A DNA stretch of 64,000 nt from Microbacterium immunditiarum (GCF_013409785.1 NZ_JACCBV010000001.1:1302001-1366000); one strand, 5' to 3'. Counted from the stretch's first letter, positions 1 to 8,067 are shown. Numbers and translations are program-made. The notes: generated from the sequence alone by a model not told the origin.

Positions 1-709
1 GGAACACGCCCGCCATGAGCACCGAGAGCAGGAAGTAATCGTCCGCGAACGGGACGAGCCCACCGTCATTGGGGACGAATCCGGTGTTCGTGAACGACAT
101 CGCCGCGTAGTAGGGGGCCTCCCACAGCGCGACGAGCGGATCGACCCCCGCCCAGATGAGCGACGGGTACAGCAGGATGGTGAGCCCCGCCTCGATGATG
201 AGGGTCGACAGCGCGACGGTCGCGAGCAGCTGGCCGACCTCGCCGAGTCGCACGGTCTGGCCCTCGTTGACCGGTCCGCCGTGGATGCGGAGCGGGTTGC
301 TCTCACCCGCGGCGATGAGCTTCGCTCGCAGGCCCAGGCGCTTCGAGATGACCAGGCCCAGGATCGACGCGAGGGTCAGCACGCCGAGCGCGCCGACGTT
401 GACGCCGACATACGTGACGACGTGGCCGAACGCAGACCAGTGCGCGTTCATGTCGACCGTCGCCAGGCCCGTGACGCAGATCGTCGACACCGCGGTGAAG
501 AGTGCGTCCGCGAACGGGGTGCGCCGGCCGTCGGCTGCGGCGATCGGCAGCGAGTACAGGACCGTGAACAGTCCGATGAGGGTGACGAAGACGAGCACCG
601 CGAAGCGGGCGGGTGAAGACGTCGTCAGCGATCGGAGCTCATCGCGGATCGTGACGGCGCCTTTGACGAGGATCCGACCGACCCGCGGAGCCACCGGGCC
701 TGTCGCCAT
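1..709 (-). CDS. TrkH/KtrB-type potassium transporter, membrane subunit (3' end cut by window)
   Basis: Reading the minus strand from an ATG at 709 gives about 236 residues with no stop before the window edge, so the C-terminal half is missing. The N-terminal region has a hydrophobic helix pair around residues 28-45, followed by a selectivity-filter-like P-loop near residue 60 (STICVTGL, matching the T-V-T-G-L type loops of TrkH/KtrB). Further hydrophobic segments and a second pore-like stretch (SFTNTGF) follow. The family moves K+ (or Na+-coupled K+) across the inner membrane, usually with a TrkA/KtrA RCK subunit that would lie beyond position 1. It diverges from the ArsR-like gene at 810 with a 100-bp gap. 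The TrkH/Ktr family is firm; Trk versus Ktr cannot be decided from this fragment. Confidence 0.85.
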   Translation of the reverse strand, partial: MATGPVAPRVGRILVKGAVTIRDELRSLTTSSPARFAVLVFVTLIGLFTVLYSLPIAAADGRRTPFADALFTAVSTICVTGLATVDMNAHWSAFGHVVTYVGVNVGALGVLTLASILGLVISKRLGLRAKLIAAGESNPLRIHGGPVNEGQTVRLGEVGQLLATVALSTLIIEAGLTILLYPSLIWAGVDPLVALWEAPYYAAMSFTNTGFVPNDGGLVPFADDYFLLSVLMAGVF

Positions 710-797
710 CGTCGATGCCCCTTTCGACTCGCTCGGCTCCCTCAGGGCACCGCCCTCGCTTGGACGGTATGTCATGGTACTCCGCCCAGCGCGCGGC

Positions 798-803
798 TAG
801 TCT
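798..803 (+). promoter_or_regulatory. -10 box for a leaderless transcript
   Basis: TAGTCT lies exactly 6 nt before the ATG at 810, which would place transcription start on the start codon. The same TANNNT-N6-start arrangement recurs at many genes here. Confidence 0.5.
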
Positions 804-809
804 GAGGAC

Positions 810-1220
810 ATGGCGGACATCTTCGACGTCATCGCGGACGGGACGCGACGAGACATTCTGAAGCTGCTGCTGGACCGATCGTTCGCCGGGGAGAACGGGA
901 CGAGCGTGTCGCACATCGTGCACACGCTCGGGGTCAGCCAGCCGACCGTCTCCAAGCACCTCAAGGTGCTGCGCGAAGCGCGCCTCGTGTCGGTGCGCGA
1001 AGTGGGCCAGCACCGGTATTACAGTCTGTCGCCCGCGCCGCTCGACGAGGTCGACGACTGGCTCGTGCCGTTCCTCGACACAGGACAGCCGGATGCCTCG
1101 GACCCCGCGACCGCGGCGCTGCCCGACTCCGCGGCGCACGCCGCCGAGGTCGTGGGCCGTGCCGCGGCATCCGCCAAGCACGTCCTCGAGAACGCGCTGA
1201 AGAAGCTTCCCGGCCGCTGA
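810..1220 (+). CDS. ArsR-family winged-helix transcriptional regulator
   Basis: The protein has 136 residues. Residues 1-75 form a winged helix: ADGTRRDILKLL is the typical ArsR start, then the recognition helix in GVSQPTVSKHLKVLREA, then a wing with GQHRYYSLSP. No metal-binding cysteines are visible, so it is not an obvious arsenic or zinc sensor. The C-terminal third is Ala-rich and low in information. It diverges from the TrkH gene and could regulate it, which is inferred from position only. The start is fixed by a -10 box 6 nt upstream. A 9-bp hairpin at its 3' end probably ends the transcript. Confidence 0.82.
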   Translation: MADIFDVIADGTRRDILKLLLDRSFAGENGTSVSHIVHTLGVSQPTVSKHLKVLREARLVSVREVGQHRYYSLSPAPLDEVDDWLVPFLDTGQPDASDPATAALPDSAAHAAEVVGRAAASAKHVLENALKKLPGR

Positions 1221-1233
1221 GCGACCGGGAAGC
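1205..1233 (+). terminator. Hairpin terminator overlapping the regulator's stop codon
   Basis: GCTTCCCGG (1205-1213) and CCGGGAAGC (1225-1233) form a perfect 9-bp stem with an 11-nt loop. There is no T-run, as is usual in very GC-rich actinobacteria. It sits between two convergent genes. Confidence 0.5.
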
Positions 1234-1268
1234 CGCTTCGTCGTAGACGGGGCCCGACGGCGACCTGC

Positions 1269-2069
1269 CTACCGCCGCCCTGCCTTGCGGCGGAAGAGCC
1301 ACGAGCCCCACACGAACGCGACCACGAGGATCAGGGCGCACCATCCGATCGCCCACCACGGCTCGGCGCCGACGGGCGTGCCCATGAGGAGCCCGCGGAT
1401 CGTCTCGATGATGGGGGTGACGGGCTGGTTCTCGGCGATCCACTGCAGCCACGTCGGCATGGAGTCGACGGGCACGAACGCGCTGGACAGGTAGGGGACG
1501 AACAGGATGATGAACCCGTAGCCGTTCGCACCCTCCGGGCTCGAGGCGGCGAGGCCGATCGCGGCGAACAGATACGTGATCGCGAGGATGTAGAGCGCCA
1601 CCATCGCGATCGCGCCGATCCACTCCAGGGGGCCGGCCGTCGGGCGGAAGCCGACCGCCACCGCGACGACGATCACGACGGCGGTCGCGAGCAGGTTGCG
1701 CAGCAGGCTCGCGACGACATGGCCCGTCAGCACGGCGCTCGCGCGCAGCGGCATCGTGCGGAACCGGTCGATGATGCCCGTCTTCATGTCGCCCGCGACG
1801 TACACCGCGGTGGATGAGGCGCCGAACCCGGCGCACAGCAGGATGATGCCCGGCACGACGTAATCGACGTAGCCCCCCGACGGATCGATGGCTCCGCCGA
1901 ACACGAACGTGAACAGCAGCATGAGCATGACCGGCAGCAGGATCGCCATGAGCAGCGACTCGCCGTCGCGCAGCGAGTGCCGGAGGCTGCGGCCGACGAA
2001 CGTCGTCTCGGCGGTGAGGCCGGAGATGCGGGGGCGCAGCGAAGGGGCGGAGGGTGCGATGGCGGTCAT
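1269..2069 (-). CDS. ABC-2 type transporter permease (DrrB-like)
   Basis: The protein has 266 residues and about six hydrophobic segments, opening with a cytoplasmic N-terminus and a first helix in LLMAILLPVMLMLLFTFVFG. It matches the ABC2_membrane/DrrB layout and length and would form the membrane channel for export of a hydrophobic compound. The start was chosen at 2069 because this ATG overlaps the TGA of the ATPase gene by 4 nt (ATGA), the usual sign of translational coupling. Together with 2066-2989 and the divergent TetR gene at 3071 it forms a typical self-regulated drug-export cassette. Substrate unknown. Confidence 0.85.
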   Translation of the reverse strand: MTAIAPSAPSLRPRISGLTAETTFVGRSLRHSLRDGESLLMAILLPVMLMLLFTFVFGGAIDPSGGYVDYVVPGIILLCAGFGASSTAVYVAGDMKTGIIDRFRTMPLRASAVLTGHVVASLLRNLLATAVVIVVAVAVGFRPTAGPLEWIGAIAMVALYILAITYLFAAIGLAASSPEGANGYGFIILFVPYLSSAFVPVDSMPTWLQWIAENQPVTPIIETIRGLLMGTPVGAEPWWAIGWCALILVVAFVWGSWLFRRKAGRR

Positions 2070-2989
2070 GCGTACTCCTTGATCGTCGTGTCGTCGTCGT
2101 CGGCGGCGCGGGCGGACCGGCCCGAGGACGTGAGGGAGAGGAAGACGTCGTCCATCGTGGGACGACGGAGGGTCACGACGCCTTCGGCGCCCGACTCGTC
2201 GAGCTCGTCGAGCGCGCGGCGCAGGCCGGCGACCGTGCCGTCGGTCGGCAGCTCGGCGAGAAGCGCACCGTGCTCGTCGTGCAGCTCGACGGTGTCGCCG
2301 CCGATGCGCGCCTTCAGCTCGGCGGGCGTGCCGACCGCGACGATGCGTCCGCCGTCGAGTACCGCGATCCGGTCGGCGAGCTGGTCGGCCTCTTCGAGGT
2401 ACTGCGTGGTGAGGAACACCGTCGTGCCGGCGTCGGCGAGCGACCGGATGACGTCCCACAGCTCGCGGCGGCTGCGCGTGTCGAGGCCTGTCGTCGGCTC
2501 GTCGAGGAACAGGATCTCGGGCGTCACGACGAAGCTCAGCGCGAGGTCGAGGCGCCGTCGCATGCCGCCCGAGTACGCGCTGACGCGCTTCGCCGCGGCA
2601 TCCGTCAGATCGAAGCGTTCGAGAAGCTCGGTCGCACGGCGACGCGCGCCCCGCCCGCCGAGCCCCGACAGGCGGCCCAGCATCACGAGGTTCTCGTAGC
2701 CGGAGAGCATGTCGTCGACCGCCGCGCTCTGGCCGGTGAGGGCGATGCGCTGCTTGACGCCGAGCGGATCGGCCGTGACGTCGCGGCCGGCGACGAGGGC
2801 GGTTCCGGCGTCTGGACGAGCGAGTGTGGTGAGGATCGTGATCGCGGTGGTCTTGCCCGCGCCGTTCGGTCCGAGGAGGGCGAAGACCTCGCCCGTCGCC
2901 ACGGCGAGGTCGATGCCGTCGAGCACCGTCTGGCGGCCGAAGGACTTGCGGAGCCCGCGCACTTCGATCGCTGCCGTCGTGTTCGGCAT
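2066..2989 (-). CDS. ABC transporter ATP-binding protein (DrrA family)
   Basis: The protein has 307 residues with a complete nucleotide-binding domain: Walker A GPNGAGKTT near residue 40, signature YSGGMRRRLDLA near 140, Walker B ILFLDEPTTGLD directly after, and a C-terminal DrrA-type extension (DUF4162-like) ending in an acidic tail. The family energises DrrB-type permeases, here the product at 1269-2069. It is the first gene of the leftward operon. The region between it and the TetR gene carries repeats that look like the operator. Confidence 0.9.
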   Translation of the reverse strand: MPNTTAAIEVRGLRKSFGRQTVLDGIDLAVATGEVFALLGPNGAGKTTAITILTTLARPDAGTALVAGRDVTADPLGVKQRIALTGQSAAVDDMLSGYENLVMLGRLSGLGGRGARRRATELLERFDLTDAAAKRVSAYSGGMRRRLDLALSFVVTPEILFLDEPTTGLDTRSRRELWDVIRSLADAGTTVFLTTQYLEEADQLADRIAVLDGGRIVAVGTPAELKARIGGDTVELHDEHGALLAELPTDGTVAGLRRALDELDESGAEGVVTLRRPTMDDVFLSLTSSGRSARAADDDDTTIKEYA

Positions 2990-3000
2990 GAGGAACCTTT

Positions 3001-3064
3001 CTGTGTATGGCAGAAACTGTGTATGACGCTAACAGACTGTTTACGAGATACACAAGACTAGGGT
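3001..3064. promoter_or_regulatory. Divergent promoter/operator between ABC exporter and TetR gene
   Basis: CTGTGTATG occurs as a direct repeat at 3001-3009 and 3017-3025, 16 bp apart. ATACACA at 3048-3054 is its inverted partner. TAGGGT at 3059-3064 lies 6 nt before the TetR ATG and acts as a likely -10 box. The stretch is noticeably AT-richer than its surroundings. Binding by the TetR protein is inferred. Confidence 0.5.
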
Positions 3065-3070
3065 TGGACC

Positions 3071-4003
3071 ATGGCCGAACGCGAAGACCTGGAGCTGCCG
3101 CGGGGCATCGCGCTCGCGTGGGGCGTCGCGGCGAACCCGCAGCGCGGGCCGAAGCGTGAGATGAGCGTCGAGCAGATCGTCGAGGCGGCGGTCCAGATCG
3201 CGGATGCCGAGGGGCTCGGCGCCGTCTCGATGGCGGCCGTCGCCTCCCGGCTCGGGTATACGCCGATGTCGCTCTACCGCTATGTCACGGCCAAGGACGA
3301 CCTCATCCTGCTCATGCAGGAGGAGGCCACGGGGCTTCCCTCCGAAGAGGCGCGCACCGCGGGGGACTGGCGGGAGACGCTCACCGCCCTATACCGCGAG
3401 CAGGTGACGCTGTATCTGCAGCATCCGTGGGTGCTCGAGGTGCCCATCAGCGGCTCACCCGTGACGCCCAACAGCGCCGCCTGGATGGACGCGGGGCTCG
3501 CGGCCCTCGACGGGACTGCGCTGACCCACGACGAACGGCTCTCGGTGCTGCTTCTCGTGACGGGCGCGTCGCGTTGGACGGGGCTCGTCCTCGCCGGTTA
3601 TGCGCGGCGCCAGAGGTCGAGCGGCGAGGCGCCCGACGACATCACCCTGCACGAGGACGCGCTGTACCGGGCGCTCGTCACGGAGGACGCGTATCCGCAC
3701 CTTCGGGCGGCGATCGACGCCGGAGTGTTCCTCGACGAGTCGGATCCGTTCATGTTCGGGCTCGAGCGCAGCCTCGACGGCGTGCAGGCGTACATGGACC
3801 GCGTCGCCGACGGACGCCGGCCCGAGCGCGTGCCGTGGATGGGGCTCGACGACGCCGACATCGCGCCCGACAAGCGCTACCGTGAGGCGCGCAAGGCGGT
3901 GCGCGAAGCCGAGAAGGCGCTGCGCGCCGCGCGGCGCGTGGAGCGCCAGGTCGCACGCGAGGCGCGCGAACGTGCGGCGACGGCCGCACGCAGGGCGGAG
4001 TGA
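3071..4003 (+). CDS. TetR/AcrR-family regulator of the adjacent ABC exporter
   Basis: The protein has 310 residues, long for the family because of a charged Arg/Ala-rich C-terminal tail (last ~60 residues) rich in E-A-R repeats that may form a coiled coil. The HTH lies at about residues 35-80 (EQIVEAAVQIADAEG, then MAAVASRLGYTPMSLYRYV), typical of TetR with a TetR_C-type ligand domain after it. It faces the ABC genes across an 81-bp gap holding repeated CTGTGTATG elements. It is expected to repress both directions until its ligand, probably the exported compound, binds. Confidence 0.85.
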   Translation: MAEREDLELPRGIALAWGVAANPQRGPKREMSVEQIVEAAVQIADAEGLGAVSMAAVASRLGYTPMSLYRYVTAKDDLILLMQEEATGLPSEEARTAGDWRETLTALYREQVTLYLQHPWVLEVPISGSPVTPNSAAWMDAGLAALDGTALTHDERLSVLLLVTGASRWTGLVLAGYARRQRSSGEAPDDITLHEDALYRALVTEDAYPHLRAAIDAGVFLDESDPFMFGLERSLDGVQAYMDRVADGRRPERVPWMGLDDADIAPDKRYREARKAVREAEKALRAARRVERQVAREARERAATAARRAE

Positions 4004-4108
4004 CGGGGAGCCGTCACAGATTTCACAGTCGTCACACCGGTTTACAGGAGTCTCGCCGGCCCCTTAGAGTGGTCGGCAGAAGACTGGGGCTTTCTGAGGG
4101 GAACTGAG

Positions 4109-4300
4109 ATGGCGGAGTTGCCGGATGTGCGATTCCTGACGGTCGCTGAGGTGGCCGAGATCATGCGCGTGTCGAAGATGACCGTCTACCGACTCGTGCA
4201 TTCGGGCGAGCTGCCGGCGGTGCGGTTCGGGCGCAGCTATCGCGTGCCGGAGTCGGCGGTGAGCGAAGCTCTGCAACGGCCGGTGTCCGACGTCGGCTAA
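4109..4300 (+). CDS. BldC-like / excisionase-family small HTH DNA-binding protein
   Basis: The protein has 63 residues, almost all of it one MerR-like winged HTH (FLTVAEVAEIMRVSKMTVYRLVHSGELPAVRFGRSYRVPESAV). This fits the BldC family of small actinobacterial regulators, which is often labelled excisionase family but usually has nothing to do with phages. A good ribosome-binding site (GAGGGG) precedes the ATG. The gene directly precedes the bS22 gene, as the orthologous pair does in mycobacteria (Rv0500A/Rv0500B), which supports a housekeeping role. Confidence 0.85.
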   Translation: MAELPDVRFLTVAEVAEIMRVSKMTVYRLVHSGELPAVRFGRSYRVPESAVSEALQRPVSDVG

Positions 4301-4381
4301 ACTGTTCCGAGGCATTTTTCGCATCTGCCCATTCCCGGGCGCGGTCCGATCGCGTCCAGACCCCGAATTGTGAGGTTCTCC

Positions 4382-4480
4382 GTGGGTTCTGTCATCAAGA
4401 AGCGCCGCAAGCGCATGGCGAAGAAGAAGCACCGCAAGCTGCTTCGCAAGACTCGCCACCAGCGCCGCAACAAGAAGTAA
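4382..4480 (+). CDS. Small ribosomal subunit protein bS22 (AURKAIP1/COX24-domain)
   Basis: A 32-residue extremely basic protein starting GSVIKKRRKRMAKKKHRKLL after a GTG start. It matches the actinobacterial 30S protein bS22 (formerly a predicted COX24-domain peptide) nearly residue for residue as I know it from mycobacteria. In known structures it sits in the 30S subunit near the decoding region. It lies about 80 bp after the BldC-like gene and is followed at once by a strong hairpin terminator. Start chosen at the GTG because the conserved sequence begins there. Confidence 0.9.
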   Translation: MGSVIKKRRKRMAKKKHRKLLRKTRHQRRNKK

Positions 4481-4493
4481 GCGGCACAGACAC

Positions 4494-4521
4494 AAGCGCC
4501 TGTCCGGCCGGACGGGCGCTT
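4494..4521 (+). terminator. Rho-independent-type terminator after bS22
   Basis: AAGCGCCTGTCC (4494-4505), loop GGCC, GGACGGGCGCTT (4510-4521) make a 12-bp stem with one G-T wobble, followed by TCGTGT. Confidence 0.75.
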
Positions 4522-4546
4522 CGTGTACGCCGCGGGAGGTTCCAGC

Positions 4547-4840
4547 GTGAAGTCGATCACCGTCCAGCAACTGCGCGAGCGCCAGGGCGTTCCGCTCATC
4601 GACGTGCGCGAGCCCGACGAGTACGCCCTCGGCCACGTGCCCGGAGCCGTGAATCTGCCGATGTCGACGCTCGGCGAACGGCTGCATGAACTGCCGGATG
4701 CCGCGTTCGACGTCATCTGCCAGGCGGGCGGCCGTTCGGCTCGTGTCGTCCAGGCACTCGAGGCGCGCGGCCACGACGCGACGAACGTCGACGGCGGCAC
4801 GGGCGAGTGGATCGCCCTGGGCTTCCCCGTCGAGCGCTGA
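4547..4840 (+). CDS. Single-domain rhodanese (sulfurtransferase)
   Basis: The protein has 97 residues, one rhodanese domain. The active-site loop is CQAGGR with the catalytic Cys followed five residues later by Arg, which is intact, and the family motif LIDVREPDEYALGHVPGA is present. Such proteins carry sulfane sulfur as a cysteine persulfide. I chose the GTG at 4547 because GGGAGGT lies 6 nt upstream; an earlier GTG at 4523 would overlap the preceding terminator stem. A glutaredoxin-like gene follows after 5 bp, so the two are probably co-transcribed and may share a thiol-redox role. Confidence 0.87.
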   Translation: MKSITVQQLRERQGVPLIDVREPDEYALGHVPGAVNLPMSTLGERLHELPDAAFDVICQAGGRSARVVQALEARGHDATNVDGGTGEWIALGFPVER

Positions 4841-4845
4841 ACGAC

Positions 4846-5094
4846 GTGACGACGCTCACGCTCATCGGCAAGCCCGACTGCCACCTGTGCGACGTCGCAC
4901 GCGAGGTCGTCGAGACCGTGGTCGCCGACCTTCCGGATGACTCGGTCCTCGTCGAGGAGCGGTCTATCCTCGACGACCCCGCGCTCTACGAGCTGTGGTG
5001 GGAGAAGATCCCCGTCGTGCTCGTCGACGGTGAGCTGCACGCGCACTGGCGCGTGTCGCCCGACCGGCTGCGCGCTGCGCTCGCCGGTCGCTGA
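4846..5094 (+). CDS. Glutaredoxin-like protein (DUF836 type)
   Basis: The protein has 82 residues. A thioredoxin fold is indicated by the N-terminal strand TLTLIGKP followed by the redox motif CHLC, then cis-Pro in KIPVVLVDGEL. The GTG at 4846 lies 5 nt after the rhodanese stop. Predicted to be a cytoplasmic thiol-disulfide reductase; the partner is unknown. The same small protein often precedes cytochrome c maturation genes in actinobacteria, and such genes do follow here about 3.6 kb downstream. Confidence 0.82.
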   Translation: MTTLTLIGKPDCHLCDVAREVVETVVADLPDDSVLVEERSILDDPALYELWWEKIPVVLVDGELHAHWRVSPDRLRAALAGR

Positions 5095-5096
5095 GC

Positions 5097-5279
5097 CTAG
5101 TCCTCTCTCTCGACCACGGGCGCGTCGGGTGCGTTCTTCCTGACCGACTCGATGCCGTTGAGCGCGCTCGCCTTCGACGAGTACCCCTCACTCGTCGCGA
5201 TCACCTGCCCGTTCGACGCCTTGAGGTTGAACCGGTACTGACCGCCCTTGTCGGTCCACAGCTCGAACTTGCCCGCCAT
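5097..5279 (-). CDS. YegP/DUF1508 family protein
   Basis: A 60-residue single DUF1508 repeat: KFELWTDKGGQYRFNLKASN followed by GQVIATSEGYSSKASALNGI and a short tail. The family adopts a small beta-alpha fold of unknown function, often as tandem repeats; here there is one copy. An AAGGGG ribosome site precedes the ATG at 5279. The stop codon is 3 bp from the convergent glutaredoxin stop. Confidence 0.88.
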   Translation of the reverse strand: MAGKFELWTDKGGQYRFNLKASNGQVIATSEGYSSKASALNGIESVRKNAPDAPVVERED

Positions 5280-5382
5280 CGTTGATCCCCTTCGATCGTC
5301 GGCTGCGACGCCGCTGTGTGACGGCGCCGTCGATCGAAACCTATCGGCGTTCCGCCCTCCAGGGGTAGAGACGGATGCCTCG

Positions 5383-6162
5383 TCAGCCGACGAGCGCCCG
5401 GCGAAGGCCCTCGAGGTCTGCCTCGGTGAGGCCGCCGCTGCGCAGGTACTGCGCGGACCCGCCGTGCTTGGCATCGACCCACGCGAGCGCGCGTTCGATC
5501 GCCTCGGGCGGCGTCCCGGTCGTGAGCTCCACGACAGCCGGCGTGAGCGGCACGCCGAGAGCCGCAATGCCCTGCTGCACGCGCTCGGTCCACGGGCCCG
5601 CGAGGTTGTCGGCGCTGGAAGCGTAGTCCGCCACGATCGCGTCACGGCGCGCGCCGACCGCGTCGAGCAGGAGCGCGACCGCGACACCCGTGCGATCCTT
5701 CCCCGCGGTGCAGTGCACGAGCACGGCGGACGGCTCGTCGGGCACGTAGCCGGCGACGAGCCGCGCGACTTCGGCGAATGCTCCGGCGCCGTGTACGAGC
5801 ATCGCGACGTAGAGATCGCCGAGCGTCGGCAGGGCCGCGAAGATCCGGGCGAGCTGCCGGGCGTCCGGCACGGCGTCGCGAGACACGGATGCCAGCCCGG
5901 GCAGCGCCCCCTCGAGCACCTCGAGCTGCACGAGCCGCACGGGCCTCGTGGCCGGGAGGACGTCCGGTGCGCTCCGCCGCTCGAGCTCGGTGCGGAAGTC
6001 GACGACGACGCCGATCGGCGTCGCCGCGAGCTCGCTCAAGCCCTGCGCGGTGAGTGCGGATGGCGCGTCGGAGCGGAACAGGACGCCGGGGCGGGTCGCT
6101 TCGCCCGCGGTCAGCGGGATCCCTCCGGTGTCGCGGAAGTTGACGAATCCCTCGATGCGCAC
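5383..6162 (-). CDS. Protein tyrosine/serine phosphatase (dual-specificity type)
   Basis: The protein has 259 residues. The P-loop VHCTAGKDRTG gives the Cx5R signature with Cys151 as nucleophile and Arg157 binding phosphate. The N-terminal FRDTGG motif (residues 9-14) is typical of the Y_phosphatase3 family (PTPs such as mycobacterial PtpB). No signal peptide. The GTG start at 6162 is 6 nt downstream of a TAGACT box on the minus strand. Substrate could be phosphoproteins or phosphoinositides; not decidable here. Confidence 0.87.
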   Translation of the reverse strand: MRIEGFVNFRDTGGIPLTAGEATRPGVLFRSDAPSALTAQGLSELAATPIGVVVDFRTELERRSAPDVLPATRPVRLVQLEVLEGALPGLASVSRDAVPDARQLARIFAALPTLGDLYVAMLVHGAGAFAEVARLVAGYVPDEPSAVLVHCTAGKDRTGVAVALLLDAVGARRDAIVADYASSADNLAGPWTERVQQGIAALGVPLTPAVVELTTGTPPEAIERALAWVDAKHGGSAQYLRSGGLTEADLEGLRRALVG

Positions 6163-6168
6163 CGCGCC

Positions 6169-6174
6169 AGTCTA
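6169..6174 (-). promoter_or_regulatory. -10 box, leaderless tyrosine phosphatase transcript
   Basis: TAGACT on the minus strand with exactly 6 nt (GGCGCG) to the GTG start at 6162. Confidence 0.5.
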
Positions 6175-6199
6175 GGGGCGAGGGGTCTCCCGGCCGGGG

Positions 6200-7543
6200 C
6201 TACGGGGCGAGGCGCGTGGGGCCTCTGAAGAGGTACGTGACCTCGCGGATCGACGACTCGCCGAGCAGCAGCATGAGCACGCGCGCGAGGCCCATGCCGA
6301 AGCCGCCGTGCGGCGGGGCGCCGTAGCGGAAGAAGTCGAAGTAGAACTCGAGGTGCTCGAGGTCGAGGCCCTTCTCCTTCGCCTGCTCGACGAGGACGTC
6401 GACCCGGTGCTCGCGCTGCGCGCCCGTCGTGATCTCGACGCCCTTGAAGAGCAGGTCGTACGACTTCGTGAGCCCCGTCTCGGGGTCGCGCATGTGGTAG
6501 AACGCGCGGATCTCGGGGTGGTAGTCGGTGATGAAGACGAACTGGTGTCCGTACGTCTCTTCGACGTGCGCCGAGATCTGGCGCTCGCCCTCGGGGTCGA
6601 GGTCGCCGTCGGTGCGCGGGATCTCGTAGCCGCGCTCGGCGACGATGCGCCGCGCCTCGGCGAGCGGGATGCGCGGGAATGGGATCTGCGGAACCTGCAC
6701 CTCGATGCCGAAGAGCTCCTCGATCTCGTCGCCGTGCTTGTCCTTGACCGCCTGGAACGCGACCTGCAGCAGCTCTTCCTGCATGCGTGCGACGTCCTCG
6801 TGCGAGTCGATCCAGCTGATCTCGGCGTCGATCGACGTGAACTCTGTCGCGTGGCGGCTCGTGAAGGAGGGGTCGGCGCGGAACGCCGGGGCGATCTCGA
6901 AGATCTTGCCGAAGCCGGCGGCCTGCGCCATCTGCTTGTAGAACTGCGGGCTCTGCGCGAGGTACGCGGTCTGGTCGCCGAAGTACTCGAGCGAGAACAG
7001 CTCGGCGTTGGACTCGGATGCCGAGGCCATGAGCTTCGGCGAGTGCACCTCGATGTAGTCGCGCTCGATCCAAAACGTGCGCATCGCGTGCTCGAGAGTC
7101 GTCTGCACGCGGAAGAGGAGGTTGTTGCGGCGCTGGCGGAGGTCGAGGAAGCGCCAGTCCATGCGCTTGTCGAGGCCGCTGTCGGCGGCGATCGGCGTCT
7201 CGGGGAGGGCTGCCGCCGCGATGTCGAGGGTGCCGATCTTGATCTCGACGCCTCCGAGCTTGACGCGCTCGTCGTGCTTGAGCTCGCCGTGCACCGTGAG
7301 GAACGTGCCGTGGGTCAGTTCGGAGATGGTCGTCGTGAGCGCGTGCGCGGCCTGGGCCGCGGCATCCGCCCCCTCTTCCAGCTCACGGGTGGCCGGATTG
7401 ACGAGCTGCACCGCGCCGGTCTCGTCGCGAAGGATGACGAACTGCACCTTCTTCTGGTCGCGGACGGTCTCGACCCATCCCGAGACGGACACCGGGCCGT
7501 CTGCGCGGGCCTGCAGCTGGTTGACGAGGACGCGTTCAGTCAC
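6200..7543 (-). CDS. aspS: Aspartate--tRNA(Asp/Asn) ligase, archaeal-type
   Basis: The protein has 447 residues, much shorter than the usual bacterial AspRS (about 590) because the GAD insertion domain is absent. An OB-fold anticodon domain (residues ~15-110) precedes a class II core with motif 2 (FEIAPAFRADPSFTSRH) and motif 3 (GGFGMGLARVLML). This is the archaeal/eukaryotic-like AspRS, in bacteria usually annotated as non-discriminating, charging both tRNA-Asp and tRNA-Asn so that GatCAB must amidate the latter. The GTG at 7543 is preceded on the minus strand by TAGACT 8 nt away. Family certain; non-discriminating behaviour is inferred from the family. Confidence 0.92.
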   Translation of the reverse strand: MTERVLVNQLQARADGPVSVSGWVETVRDQKKVQFVILRDETGAVQLVNPATRELEEGADAAAQAAHALTTTISELTHGTFLTVHGELKHDERVKLGGVEIKIGTLDIAAAALPETPIAADSGLDKRMDWRFLDLRQRRNNLLFRVQTTLEHAMRTFWIERDYIEVHSPKLMASASESNAELFSLEYFGDQTAYLAQSPQFYKQMAQAAGFGKIFEIAPAFRADPSFTSRHATEFTSIDAEISWIDSHEDVARMQEELLQVAFQAVKDKHGDEIEELFGIEVQVPQIPFPRIPLAEARRIVAERGYEIPRTDGDLDPEGERQISAHVEETYGHQFVFITDYHPEIRAFYHMRDPETGLTKSYDLLFKGVEITTGAQREHRVDVLVEQAKEKGLDLEHLEFYFDFFRYGAPPHGGFGMGLARVLMLLLGESSIREVTYLFRGPTRLAP

Positions 7544-7594
7544 GAGCGACAAGTCTACGTGGGTGGATCGCGCGCTCCGACGGAGGTCGCCCGC

Positions 7595-7600
7595 TACGAT
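7595..7600 (+). promoter_or_regulatory. -10 box, leaderless
   Basis: TACGAT, 6 nt before the ATG at 7607. Confidence 0.45.
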
Positions 7601-7606
7601 GCGGCC

Positions 7607-8011
7607 ATGACGCAGCCGCCGCCGTACGGCCCGCCCGCCTCGCCCATCGCGCCGTACCAGCCCGCGCCGGCCGCGAAGCCGCCCGCGCGCGTGTGGGACG
7701 TCGTGCTCACGGTGGTGCTCCTCGTGGGGCTGGGCGTCCTGGCGCTCATCGTGTCGTTCTTCGGGTTCTTCCTCGCGATGGCGAGCGACCCGTGCGGCGT
7801 TCGCGACTGCAGCACCGAGCTCATCGGCCTCGGCATGCTGACGGCGGTGGCCCTGCCGTGGGCGGTCCTGCTCGCGGCGGTCGTCCTCGCGATCGTGCTG
7901 CTGGTCAGGCGGCGTCACGCGTTCTGGGTCCCGCTCGTCGCGGTGCCGTTCGTCATCGGGTCGTGGTTCGTCGGAGCGTTCATCGCTGCGGCGGGCGTTC
8001 CCACAGGGTGA
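7607..8011 (+). CDS. Small proline-rich membrane protein, unknown function
   Basis: The protein has 134 residues. The first 30 are Pro/Ala-rich and cytoplasmic-looking (QPPPYGPPASPIAPYQP), then there are three hydrophobic segments (about 33-55, 72-98, 105-130) with a CGVRDC motif between the first two that could form an extracytoplasmic disulfide. No family recognised. The start follows a TACGAT box by 6 nt. Placed between aspS (divergent) and the histidine phosphatase/cytochrome c operon. Confidence 0.75.
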   Translation: MTQPPPYGPPASPIAPYQPAPAAKPPARVWDVVLTVVLLVGLGVLALIVSFFGFFLAMASDPCGVRDCSTELIGLGMLTAVALPWAVLLAAVVLAIVLLVRRRHAFWVPLVAVPFVIGSWFVGAFIAAAGVPTG

Positions 8012-8055
8012 TCGGGAGTGACCGGCGCTCAGCGCGTCCACAGAACGCGCCCACG

Positions 8056-8061
8056 TAGACT
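8056..8061 (+). promoter_or_regulatory. -10 box, leaderless, of the cytochrome c assembly operon
   Basis: TAGACT with 6 nt to the GTG at 8068. It would drive the histidine phosphatase and the four genes coupled to it. Confidence 0.5.
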
Positions 8062-8067
8062 TGACGG

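Noticed and set aside
4109..4300. Phage excisionase
   Set aside because: The small HTH is often labelled excisionase family, but its place beside bS22 and the BldC-like sequence indicate a housekeeping regulator.
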